From: Epithemia pelagica
Taxonomy: Eukaryota > Bacillariophyta > Bacillariophyceae > Surirellales > Surirellaceae
Length of the DNA stretch: 64,000 nt
Assembly: GCA_946965045.2 (NCBI GenBank)
Contig: OX337239.1
Location: 992,001-1,056,000, forward strand
Reading direction: 5' to 3'
Part shown: positions 39,724 through 49,600 of the stretch, one piece after another
Layout of the letters: every line of letters starts with the position of its first letter
Numbering within the stretch: position 1 is the stretch's first letter
The notes under the pieces: model-generated
The model's input: the letters and a program-made list of their open reading frames with translations, nothing else
Database searches by the model: none
What the model was told of the DNA's origin: nothing
Made by a program: the position numbers and the translations under genes

Positions 39724-40671
39724 ATGTCATTGATTTGGAAATCGTGGTTCGAACCCGGCCAAGAGGCAATGCAAGAATGGGCCAAGGAAGTGGCCAGTGG
39801 TGATAGATCCGTACTTTTGCCATGGAACGAAGGACTTTCGTCCGTCATGATACCAGTGACAATTGCAAGTTTCGTCTTGACCACGACCCTGTACATTGTG
39901 GGTGTGACCATGCCCCACTTGTTTTTACAACCCTTGGGATTGGTCTCTTCCACAAAAGAAGACAGCAGTCTGAAACAACGTCGAAAAGCAGCCTTTGATG
40001 TGGCCAATTTCGTCGTCATTGTCTTTTTGACTGTATTAGGCCTGTTCTTGCAATGGACTCGCATTGGCCATCTGGTCCATCAAGACTACAATGACAATGA
40101 CGAAAACTCCATTTCTCATCGGAATCGCGCCATTGGTTTCGGGGACGATGAACATATGTTGTTATTACCGGCTGTCCAATTGGGATGGCAATTCTGGGCC
40201 TTGCCAGTGGGATTGTGGATTGTTGGCGAACCCTTGCCCATGATGGCTCACCACGTGTCGGTCATTTTGTGTGCCGCCATGACGGGATGTTGTACGGCCG
40301 GCTTTCGCTTTTACGCCCCCTACTTTTATGGCATTTTGGAACTGAGCAGTATTCCCCTGTGGATCATGAATTTGTTCAAACAACGACCAGCTTGGAAGGC
40401 TCGTTATCCCCAGACCTATGCCATTTCTCGAGGGGTTTTTGCTGTAAGCTTTTTGATCTTACGAGTGGTTTTATTCTTGACGCGATATTGGGATTTGGTG
40501 CGTCTCAAAGCTTGGCATATTGTTTACCATCCGTTTTGGCCATGGCAAATATTTTACTCTATTGTTTTGGCTGGTGGCGTGGCACTACTATTCTTGCAAC
40601 TCTATTGGTCCATGCTGATTGTCAAGGGACTTTTGGCCGCTTTACTGGGAAAGAAAAACAAAAAAGAATAA
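39724..40671 (+). CDS. TLC-domain membrane protein (TLCD4/TMEM56-like)
   Basis: 315 residues, single exon, with about six to seven spans beginning at VMIPVTIASFVLTTTLYIV (about 41-59). The TLC (TRAM-LAG1-CLN8) domain includes a His pair in MMAHHVSVIL, then AGFRFYAPYFYGILELSSIP, where the E-S-S motif before the last helices is characteristic, and AISRGVFAVSFLILRVVLFL. The C-terminus is short and Lys-rich (GKKNKKE), compatible with ER residence. Members act in ceramide synthesis, lipid sensing or lipid transport; this one lacks the extra Lass motif loop needed to call it a ceramide synthase. A damaged paralog follows at 41313-41792 on the same strand, so the gene was tandemly duplicated. Confidence 0.85.
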   Translation: MSLIWKSWFEPGQEAMQEWAKEVASGDRSVLLPWNEGLSSVMIPVTIASFVLTTTLYIVGVTMPHLFLQPLGLVSSTKEDSSLKQRRKAAFDVANFVVIVFLTVLGLFLQWTRIGHLVHQDYNDNDENSISHRNRAIGFGDDEHMLLLPAVQLGWQFWALPVGLWIVGEPLPMMAHHVSVILCAAMTGCCTAGFRFYAPYFYGILELSSIPLWIMNLFKQRPAWKARYPQTYAISRGVFAVSFLILRVVLFLTRYWDLVRLKAWHIVYHPFWPWQIFYSIVLAGGVALLFLQLYWSMLIVKGLLAALLGKKNKKE

Positions 40672-41106
40672 TGTAGCTGGGTGGTTACCAATTGGTCATT
40701 TTCCATGAACCCAAGTAAAGACCACATGGCATTCATCCTGCTGATACAACAACAGGATATGTAATCTACACAACTGTCTGTCACTGACTACCGATAGAGG
40801 CAATGCGTACCAGACGACAAAACGATTTTCCCAAACCACAAGAGAAACCCAGGTTCGGTTACGATAGGCTAGCAAAGTGCTTCTTCCCATCACATAGCTT
40901 CTCCTAGTTGAGTCGCGCTGAAACGTGTGGCGTCGCCGGCGTGGGTGATCCAAAATGAATTTGCCGTAACAAACCATGGCGACCATTGGCAATTCTTCGC
41001 CATGGGCATCCCACTCTTTCCTCGTACGTCGATCTGAAATATGAACGATATCGACACCATGAACCAATATGAAGAGGTTGAAGACTTATCAAGCACACTG
41101 ACAAAC
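40672..41106. other. Intergenic region between TLC gene and the chimeric remnant
   Basis: No convincing gene. Minus-strand frames in 40690-41100 might be a downstream continuation of the ankyrin remnant (a GTACTC...TTTCAG pair at about 41117-41040 could act as an intron), but the product shows no repeat signature. Confidence 0.35.
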
Positions 41107-41330
41107 CTACACAATGAGTACCAACAGAGTCGCTCCCATATCATCCAGTGGCGGATCGTCGGGAAGCAAAAGTCGGACCACTTCCAACGACTGATTCCGC
41201 ACAGCTCGAAACATTGGAGTATCGCCTTGGTCGTCTTCCATGTAGAGTACCTGTGGGCCCTTCTCCAGAAGAAATGCAACTACCTCTGGATTGCCTCTCT
41301 TCCAGCATGCCTGGTGCATTTGCTGGGGCC
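41107..41330 (-). pseudogene. Ankyrin-repeat gene fragment, antisense to the TLC remnant
   Basis: The minus-strand frame reads HQACWKRGNPEVVAFLLEKG followed by DDQGDTPMFRAVRNQSLEVV and RLLLPDDPP, two clear ankyrin units in the style of the large diatom ankyrin families. It has no proper start: a stop (TGA) lies upstream at about 41333-41335. It ends at a TAG at 41107. Its 5' edge coincides within about 20 bp with where TLC homology starts on the other strand, so the two fragments abut. Confidence 0.6.
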
Positions 41331-41792
41331 GTCATGTCGGCTTGTTTCCTGGCAGGTTTTCGGTTCTTCGCACCCTCCTTGGGTTGAGTGGTGGAATGGA
41401 GTTCCTGTATTCTCCAGGTGATTTTGGTCTTTAAGGATTTGCGTCCGTCCTTGAGGACGCAGTATCCTGGTACATATACGGCCATTCGTATGGTGTTTGC
41501 CGTGACCTTTTTGTGGTTTCGTGTCGTCACTTTTGTACCGCGATTTGTCCAGTGTGCTCCCGTGCTCTATCTTTTCATCCGGACCCACCCGATTGTTTGG
41601 TGTCGTATCTTTTACGGTCTTTGCCTGGCAAGTTTTTCTACGTTGATGGTCCTGCAACTCGTGTGGGCCCGAACGATTGTCAAGGGTATTCTGGATCATG
41701 CTGTGGTCGTGAGGAGGAACCGCAAGCACACAACACCAGAAGGACCACAAACAATAAGCATCGCACAGTTGAAAGAAAAGAAACTATCCTGA
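41313..41792 (+). pseudogene. Truncated TLC-domain paralog with in-frame TGA
   Basis: Frame-continuous homology to the C-terminal half of the TLC gene at 39724: GAFAGAVMSACFLAGFRFFA aligns with the CAAMTGCCTAGFRFYAP region, and VVEWSSCILQVILVFKDLRP with ILELSSIPLWIMNLFKQRP. The match continues through RMVFAVTFLWFRVV to IFYGLCLASFSTLMVLQLVW and IVKGIL. A TGA at 41385-41387 sits where the intact copy has GGC (Gly). The first half of the gene is missing, replaced by the ankyrin fragment. The rest of the frame is clean to 41792, so decay is recent or the C-terminal part is still under some constraint. Confidence 0.75.
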
Positions 41793-42458
41793 ACCCTTGC
41801 AGAGATGTTTAGATCATGGGCGGATTTTTTCCATCCCAACATAGTCCTAAACTCGGTTAGACCTCTATAAGATTTCCTCAGAAAATGCCCACATAATTCC
41901 TCCTTCTAAGGAGCCATGACCATGGTCGTCAGTCGTTGCCTTCCATCCCTCTTGTATAGAGTAGGAATGGCAATAGATGTTTGCAATATCCCATCCACCA
42001 ATAGCTCTAGGCTATGGCTACGCGGCTCTTGGAATTCGGAACCAGACTCCCGAAAAAAGTGATGAGACAAGGCTCGCGCGCACTACCCAGAGGTTACCAG
42101 AGAGGATCTTCGACGATTCATAGAACGCTTGTATTGGTCGTGCATGATGGGAACAGATGGGAAAGTTCCTTTGTGGTTCCAGGTTCCCCCTGCGACCTGC
42201 GACCTGCGACACTCCTCCTCTCGCTACACCTACACAGACACAGAGAGTAAAAAGTAAAAGGTCTTTTCACCGTACGCACGAACACCACAGAACAAAACAT
42301 CCTTTGAAGAGAGAGATAAGCAATTATTGATCCGTCGGTCATATCCTTGACAAGCTGTTGATTTCACGTCTCGAGATACACAAGAAGACACAACACGAAG
42401 AATTGACAGAGGAAAAACAACAACAAACAATAAAAATTGGTGGAACCTAACAAGAATC
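41793..42458. other. Intergenic region, promoter of the vacuolar sorting receptor gene
   Basis: About 670 bp with no supported gene. The last 40 bp before the ATG are A/C-rich, like a 5' leader. Confidence 0.45.
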
Positions 42459-44958
42459 ATGGCGTTGACTCCGGGGAAATCTTGCTCGTCACCCGTTTTG
42501 CGGTTCCTTGTGTTCTTCTTGGAAGTTTTGTCACTTGGATGCTTGTTCAGTGACGATGCTGTTGTCGTACAAGCATTCTCCACCATTGGACAGGGACAAA
42601 GTAAAGTGAAAGTTATTGTAAGTTGTGGATACCATTGACTGTGGATGGGCAATGAATGAACAGCGTGTGGTGTGTGCATGTTTGGACTGCGCTTCCGGCT
42701 GACCCATGATTGCAAATCCTAAATCGATTCTGACCCTTGGTGTATCTGCTCTTGTGTCCGTTCTGTCTTTTATCAATTCCTTTTATATGTAGCTTCCCCT
42801 ATCACTCAATATCAATGCCAGTTACGAACATCGCGAAGCCATGTTTGGTTCCCCTCCCTTTGGAGGTTCCATCACAGGACCTTTGTACTATGCCGATTCC
42901 GTCTTTTGCAGTAAGCCTGACATTAACAATAACTTATCGCCAAGGAATCGTGTCAAGTATTATCCCACTGACCCACGAGATCATCTTGCTGGAGAACCCT
43001 TTTTGCTCATGGTGAATCGGGGAGACTGTACTTTTGTTCAAAAGGTATGTGTGATGGTCCGTTTCGGATCACAAAAGTCCAGATGCGGACGAAGCAGGAA
43101 CGATCTCATCATACTTCCCTCTATAGGTGCGCAACGCCCAACACATGGGAGCAGCCGGTGTCTTGATTGCCGATAATCTATGTGTCTGTGGAGATCGCAA
43201 TTGTCCTTTCGATGGAATTGAGGATCCCTGTGAAGAGTAAGTTTCACGAACTTCAAACCATAAGTGTAGTGGGGAGAGATGCGTTATTGATGCTGTTTTC
43301 TCACTGTTGTTACTTTTTTGACGTGGTTGAATGTCTTTCATTTCCTCGTGTTCTGAACTTCTAATGAACCTACACTTGAACCGCATAGTCGTGAGCCGAC
43401 CATGGCGGACGATGGAAGCGGGAGTGATGTTCGAATTCCCAGTGTATTGATGTACAAACGCGATACCGATAAGTTCAAGGAGTTTTTTCTCGATGCCAGT
43501 CGACAAACAATGAATCAAACCATGCGGGTCGAACTATCGTTTCCTCCTCCTCCTGGAAGTCCTGCCAGTACTGCAACCGCCAGCAGCACGAGCTTGGTTC
43601 CCAATCCACGCGAACCACTAGGGCCCCCCATACCGCAACCGCCGGTGAAGATTATGATAGACTATTGGATGTCCCCCTCTGACAGGCGTGCTCTTTCGTT
43701 CCTGTTTCGGTTTCGACCCATTTTTGAGCGTATGGCTGATACCTGTGTTGACTTTGTCCCTCACATGTACCTCATAGATGGAGCCAAGGCCGGTTGTTTG
43801 GGCACCCAGAACAGTTTCAGTAACAATAACAATCGGGAAAAGGACACCGAAAAGGAAGAAAACGACACGGAAGCGGGCGAAAATGAAGAAGAAGATGAGC
43901 AATTGCCGTGTGAGAATCTTTGTACCAATCGTGGACGATATTGTGCACCAGATCCCGACAGTGATCTTAACACTGGGGTATCCGGAGCAGATGTCGTGAA
44001 AGAGTCCTTGCGTCAATTATGCATTTGGTCGCTTGACGACTCTTATGAAGATTCAGATGATCTTATCTTTGATTTTGATGAAGAAGTAAGATCAGCGGCA
44101 CCTCGAGGCCTCTTTTGGTGGAAATATCTTGATGCCTTTTACAACAAATGTACATCAAATGTACTTGAGAATTTGTTCAACGACGAGAAGTGTATCGACA
44201 GAGTGTACAAGAACGTAGGGATTAACAAGGATTCGGTTGAACGATGCATGATGAATGCTGGTGGTCTAACCAAGAGAGACTACAATAGCATGCTTGGGAA
44301 GGACTTGTCCGAACAGTACACATCCAACATCTATGTCGTCCCCACTTTGCACATTAACAAAGTTCAAGTTGACGTTTCGATGACGACAAACGAACTGTTC
44401 CGAACGATTTGTTCTCTCTGTGGATACCAAGCCATGCCAGATTTGTGCCGATCATGCGCCTATTGTCATGATGCTAGTGCATGCGTTGCTGTCGGTGGTC
44501 GGTGCCCGTCCCTCGTGGTCAATGGAAGCGTTATATCCTCCAGTTCCACGACAATGTCGGCTGCCACGCCCGTTTCATCCTCCTCTACGTCGTCCTCCAG
44601 TGGGGTCATTACGGTAGCTGCTGTGGACGCAGAGAAGAGTGACGGGGTCTCCCTGTTCACCTTTCTTTCTTCTGTCGTGATGGTGTCCACGCTGGCAATC
44701 ATGGTGGCATTCTGGCATTACAAACGAACACGAGATGAAGCACGAGCGCATGTCCGAGCAATTATGGCCGACTATATGCCCCTGAATGAAGATGGGACAC
44801 CAAGCGTCCCGAATGGGAGCGGCTTGTCGCTATCATCTTCCTTTGAATACCCACAAAACGGTGTTTCACAACCGCAAGGAGATGGAAGCCATGACCTCTC
44901 GCTGTCACCACGTTCCAGGGGAGACGATGGTGGACATGAGCGATTGCTTCATCCATAA
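42459..44958 (+). CDS. Vacuolar sorting receptor (VSR/BP-80 type) with PA domain
   Basis: A type I membrane receptor that carries soluble hydrolases from Golgi to vacuole or lysosome. Exons 42459-42617, 42793-43044, 43127-43236 and 43389-44958 (all GT-AG) give 696 residues. In order: signal peptide (core about 14-38), a protease-associated domain with FLLMVNRGDCTFVQKVRNAQ and MGAAGVLIADN, and IPSVLMYKRD. The VSR-specific central domain follows (NLCTNRGRYCAPDPDSDL, VVKESLRQLCIW, WWKYLDAFYNKC, VVPTLHINKVQVDV). A short Cys-rich segment stands where plants have EGF repeats. A Ser-rich stalk, one span (FTFLSSVVMVSTLAIMVAFW) and a tail with AIMADYMPL complete it. An acidic insertion (about 405-425) interrupts the central domain. 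The signal peptide ends VQA|FST, resembling a plastid motif, but the lumenal-receptor layout argues for the endomembrane system. Confidence 0.92.
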
Positions 44959-45555
44959 GGCACTTCCTTATGACAGATTCTTGAGACCCACTTATATAAC
45001 TTGTCATATTAAAACAAAGCACTAATAGGAAATATCTCCAGCTGGTCTACCGTACATACCAGGAATCAAAAGAACTTTTGACTGGAGCTTCTGCGAAGTA
45101 AATACATACAATGGATATTTCCACTACGACACATGTTTACTACTTCCATAAATTGAACAGGTTTCTCCTTCTTTGTTTCTGGCCTCTTCCAGTCATGTCT
45201 ACTAGGGAACACGATTGTTTCGTAAATCAAATACATTATACATATGAATGTTGCCCCCAAATGTGACTTGACGACACGGAACATTTAGCTCGTTACCTAA
45301 TACTAGAAATAAAGGTAGATTGCTCTCTTTCATTTGCCTCTTTTGAATACAGAGATACAAAGGATGGCCAGGAGGCATTCCTGCTTCTTTTACGCATGAC
45401 CAACGTCCTGCATCATTAGACCTCGTCCTGTTTCTCCCGAATCATGTGTTGGTGGGCTATTTCCCGTGAACCGTAAGGTAGTTGCATGGAAGTAGCGTTG
45501 CATACGCACTCCCACTGTTGGGATCTAAGTGTACTCTTTCCAAAACATCTTGACG
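44959..45555. other. Intergenic region
   Basis: About 600 bp between the VSR stop and the next signal-peptide gene on the same strand. No supported feature; it should hold the VSR 3' end and the next promoter. Confidence 0.45.
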
Positions 45556-46311
45556 ATGAAGAAACACGCGCTGATCCTTTTATTTCTGTACTTTTCCAAC
45601 TCGCTGGTTCACACACAGGGTAGTACCTGCCACAGAGATGGACTTAAATGCCAAGGCCGTTGTTGTACGTTAGAATGGCGTTGCCTCGGACAGGTGTTTG
45701 GTGCCAGCTGTGATGTGAACATCGGCCTTCCCTATGACAGCGACGACTATGATCCCAGTGAGATAACGTGGCATTGTGTGCAAGGAAACTGTGACGACAT
45801 TCATTTTGAATCAGGCAGAGCTCACTGTGGTGTTGGAGCTGGTAAAAACAAGTATCAGTCTGCGAAAATGTGTCGTGGGCCGCTGAAAAAGCAAACTTCC
45901 GAACCTAGTTCATCGTCGCCAATAATGCCTAGTGGATCGCCAAGTAAACTACCGAGTATCTCTTTAAGCACCATCCCCAGTCATTCCCCAAGCAGCTTCC
46001 CAAGTACTATGCCGAGTAACGAGCCAAGTGAAAGCCCCTCCTCGGTACCAAGTAGCAACCCGACCACACCCGAGAAAATACTTTCCACCTCTCTTGTCTT
46101 GAAAAGGGGAATGATTCTGGGGGTCCTTTTGTTGGTGCTGATAGCGGGATGGAAGGGTAGTTCTTACTTGCTCAACAGGGGTAGGCGCAATGGGTACGAC
46201 TCAATTCCAATCGTGGCTTCATCGGAGGTAATGGAAGCGCATCGCACTATTACAGAGGACGCAGAACTGCAACAGGTTAGGGTATTTCCCAGTATCCGCT
46301 ATCGCGAGTGA
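45556..46311 (+). CDS. Secreted/cell-surface protein with Cys-rich domain, PSxxPS repeats and one membrane span
   Basis: Start placed at the ATG at 45556, which begins a clear signal peptide (KKHALILLFLYFSNSLVHTQ), giving 251 residues. The mature chain opens with a Cys-rich domain of about 90 residues (Cys in STCHRDGLKCQGRCC, WRCLG, SCDVN, WHCVQGNC, AHCGVG and KMCRG), probably disulphide-bonded. A Ser/Pro tract follows, built from units such as PSGSPSKLPS, PSHSPSSFPS, MPSNEPSESPS, a repeat style common in diatom cell-wall and surface proteins. Then come a span (GMILGVLLLVLIAG) and a short cytosolic tail. Probably displayed at the plasma membrane with the Cys-rich head outside. The head domain is not one I recognise. 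Confidence 0.8.
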   Translation: MKKHALILLFLYFSNSLVHTQGSTCHRDGLKCQGRCCTLEWRCLGQVFGASCDVNIGLPYDSDDYDPSEITWHCVQGNCDDIHFESGRAHCGVGAGKNKYQSAKMCRGPLKKQTSEPSSSSPIMPSGSPSKLPSISLSTIPSHSPSSFPSTMPSNEPSESPSSVPSSNPTTPEKILSTSLVLKRGMILGVLLLVLIAGWKGSSYLLNRGRRNGYDSIPIVASSEVMEAHRTITEDAELQQVRVFPSIRYRE

Positions 46312-46691
46312 CTGCTTGAAACATCACAGGAGGAACAAGAAGCAGCTCCCAATGTCTTGATTTGTTAGCACAACGTGATGTTCAATAATAACCGCCCTCT
46401 GTCGTATCACATTTTAAGAAAACTACAGAGGAACGGTCGTTTGGCAGGAGCTTCATATACCGCGGCAAACGATTTCTCTCAATTGACCAACCAACTCTTA
46501 ACATCGCAGAATTTAACGACTTAAATGTCTTGAACGTATACTTCCTCCAAGGTGGCCGCTCCTAGGTACAAAAGGGGACCTGCGTTTGAAAGAGGAACTA
46601 CCGATGCTAAAACCGAAGCCACACATTCAATCATGAGGAATAAAAAAGTGGTCATACGCGCTCTCTTCCTTGGGTGGGTTACTTTCATTCG
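46312..46691. other. Convergent intergenic region
   Basis: 380 bp between the 3' ends of the surface-protein and RCC1-protein genes; nothing supported. Confidence 0.45.
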
Positions 46692-49600
46692 TCAGCCTTT
46701 CTCAGCCGTCGTAGATTCCACCTTCCCTCCTCGACGAGTTCCGCCCCCGCCTTGTTTCCCGCGTCGTTTGTTTGGCGAACGCTTCTTTTTGTTCTTGCTA
46801 TCCTCTTGTTGTTTCTCAAGCTCGCGCTGTTGCTGTTTTTGTTCTTCGAATATCATTTTCTCAATGCGATGTTGCTCTTCCACAAACAAACGCTGTTCTC
46901 TTTCCTTTTCCGCGCTTCGTTGGATTTCCTTGAGAGAACCAGCCCTCTCCCTCCGTTGAACAAACCATACAGCTTGCGTATCCTTGCATGCCGCATCCTC
47001 CTTTTCTTTGAAGGCCATTTCTTGATCTTGTATGTGAACAAATTTGGTTGTTGTTCCTGTGGCCGGGGATGCAGCTGTGCCATTACCCGTGCTTTGTTTG
47101 CCCGCCTTGTGAGGAGTGGACCAGGCTGGTTGCTTTTGGATTCTGGAGCTTGGTGAGCTTCCATTGACTTCTCTTCTACCCGCGAGACCATTAACTGAAC
47201 CAGTTGCTTTCGGTTTGCTGGGAAGAAAATCGCCGAGTGAATATGACGACGATGACAAGTTGGCTGTCATCGTTTCTCCGAAGCTCGTCCTTGCATGGTT
47301 TTGGTCCACCGCTGTCGACGACACTACGGGTGCAGACGCCCATGGTGGGGATTCTAGGGTTGGCAACGAATCCACTTTGAGCCATGAAGCTTCTCCACAA
47401 CCCGACAGTGCCGAACTTGAATGTTTCTTGGTTGGTCCCGCAGTAGCAGGAGACGCTAGAACCCAACCAGTGGAACATGGTAATGAAGCTACTCTTGTGT
47501 TCGATCCAACCTTAGTGGTGGATGCTGCCTTCGACATAGCCGCTCCCGCAGATGTTTTCTTCTTCCTGGTTGAGGAGGCGAGGTCTCCCTCTAACGTACA
47601 ACTTCGCTGAGTTTTTTCCTCGGCCGCCATGATATCCAACAACGAGCATGATGGCGCTGTTTTCTTTGATTTCGTGACCGAAAGAGCAGACGGCACTCCG
47701 TGTGGCGGCGGAGGTAATTTGTACATTGGCTGAGGTATAGGTGACACGGTCGCAGTGCTTGTTTTCCATGGGTTTGGTGCGGCAGATTTGGTCGAACGCC
47801 GTTGGACAGGCGACGCTGTGGATGTGGTGGACTGCTTCAGTAGTTCTCTTTGGTGCTGTTCCGCCAACACAAGAGCTGCTTTGCGATCTTGTTCTTCTTG
47901 CTCTAACTGGAGAACTCGGTTGCGGTGTTTCCGTCCGCTCATATGGAGTGAATAACTCGATGCATCCGAGCACGTCACTCCACAAAGTTCGCATCGAATG
48001 CTGACCGTCTTCTGTTTCGCTGTACTGGCAAGAACACAGGAATTTGCTTCTTCGGTGGGTAACGGTTCCATTACTTCGTCACCATTCGTTGAAAGGGGAG
48101 GATTCTTTGTCTGTTGTTGTTGTAGTTTGTGTAATTGTGCATTTATATCGGACAGAGCTGGCTCCAGAATGCTCAAGTCGGTCTGGAGAAGTGCTCGACG
48201 CGCCACTTTCTCCCGTTGTTCGGTCGAAAGTCTGCCCTGTTGTATGTTTCCTCCTTCGACTTCGTTGATGCTTTGACTTTCCATTTCTACCAATCTCGTG
48301 ATTTGGTTCAAACGTTTGCGGATAGCCCGGATTTCCTTCAAAAGTGCGGTTTGACGATCTTGCAACCACTTCATCTGATCCTCAACTGACTCTGCCTCCT
48401 TGTCTTTGCCATCCAATAAGCTTCTTGTAAGCTCCAAACACCGAGCTGATCCTTGAGGTGGAACGCTAACAACGTTATCTTCCCCGAATGAAACACCGCG
48501 CTTAGATTTCATCGTGGGTGTCGCTGCCGTGGTTGTAGGTGTAAGGCACTCCGTGGCATCGACCGAGGACTTCTTCTTGTTCTGGGAATCATGTTTGCAA
48601 TTCGCCGCATATGACATGGGAGGATAGACATAGTGTTGCGCTTTTTGCTGATTTTCAAGTGTGCGTAGCTTCTGCAGAAACAACTGACCAGGACCTGATT
48701 GCATCAGATTGGCGCAAGAAAGCATCCAGCCATTGACATCGGACGAGTCGGTGTTATTTTCCGCATCGTGATGTCTTTTACATGAAGCCTTGTGACAAAA
48801 CTCGTTCAGAACAGGGTGCCTAGAAGCATCTCTTGCATCCATCTGTGCCTCTTCCATCTCATGCATTTCGGAATCATAACGACGACATTCTGTCAAAGAC
48901 TGCTGTTTCTCCTTCAGGTAACATGCCATCACTCGGCGTTGTCCCACATTCAAAACGCCATCTAAGTTGCGTTTGCAAAATTCCTGACAGTAGTTTATCA
49001 AAGTCTCGTTTTGTATTCGCTCTGCTGTGATCAGAATGGGCCACACATTGAACAAATCCACATGCTTTGCAACTTGTCGAGCGGCCATTTCTTCGAGTGA
49101 CATTATGGATGGTTTGGTAGACGATTTCGCAAAAGGCTTTCCGTCGCTTTCATCCTTGTTACTAGCGCGGAGTGGTTCGGTGGAAAGGGTCCGAGACAAA
49201 GCCGGAATAGGGGGAAAGCTTGTTCCAGACAGAACCGCAAAATGCTCCTTGGCAGCTGCGACGGCCACAGCGCGGTACAACCCTGGCACTCTTTTGGGAT
49301 CGGGTTGCCATCGGACACCTTCATGACCCAAAATGCTAGGTCCATACGTAGCACCCCATGTGTACAAAGCACCTGTGTCCGTCACCACAGCTGTGTGGTT
49401 TTCCGATGCCGACACGGTCACCGCCCAACCACCTCCATTTTCGGGCAACATGCCGGTTACCAATTGTGGTGAAGTGCGTTGACCACAAGAAGCAGGGGAC
49501 GACGAGGAGGAGGATGGCTGACTGGAGTTTCCCAATGTCTCCGAATGGAGCCCCCACGAGTAGACCAATCCATTTTGGGTGATGGCGACATTGTGGTACT

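Noticed and set aside
41385-41387. TGA as a selenocysteine codon in the second TLC copy
   Set aside because: The intact paralog has Gly (GGC) at this position, not Cys; the gene lacks its first half; no SECIS-like structure was recognised.
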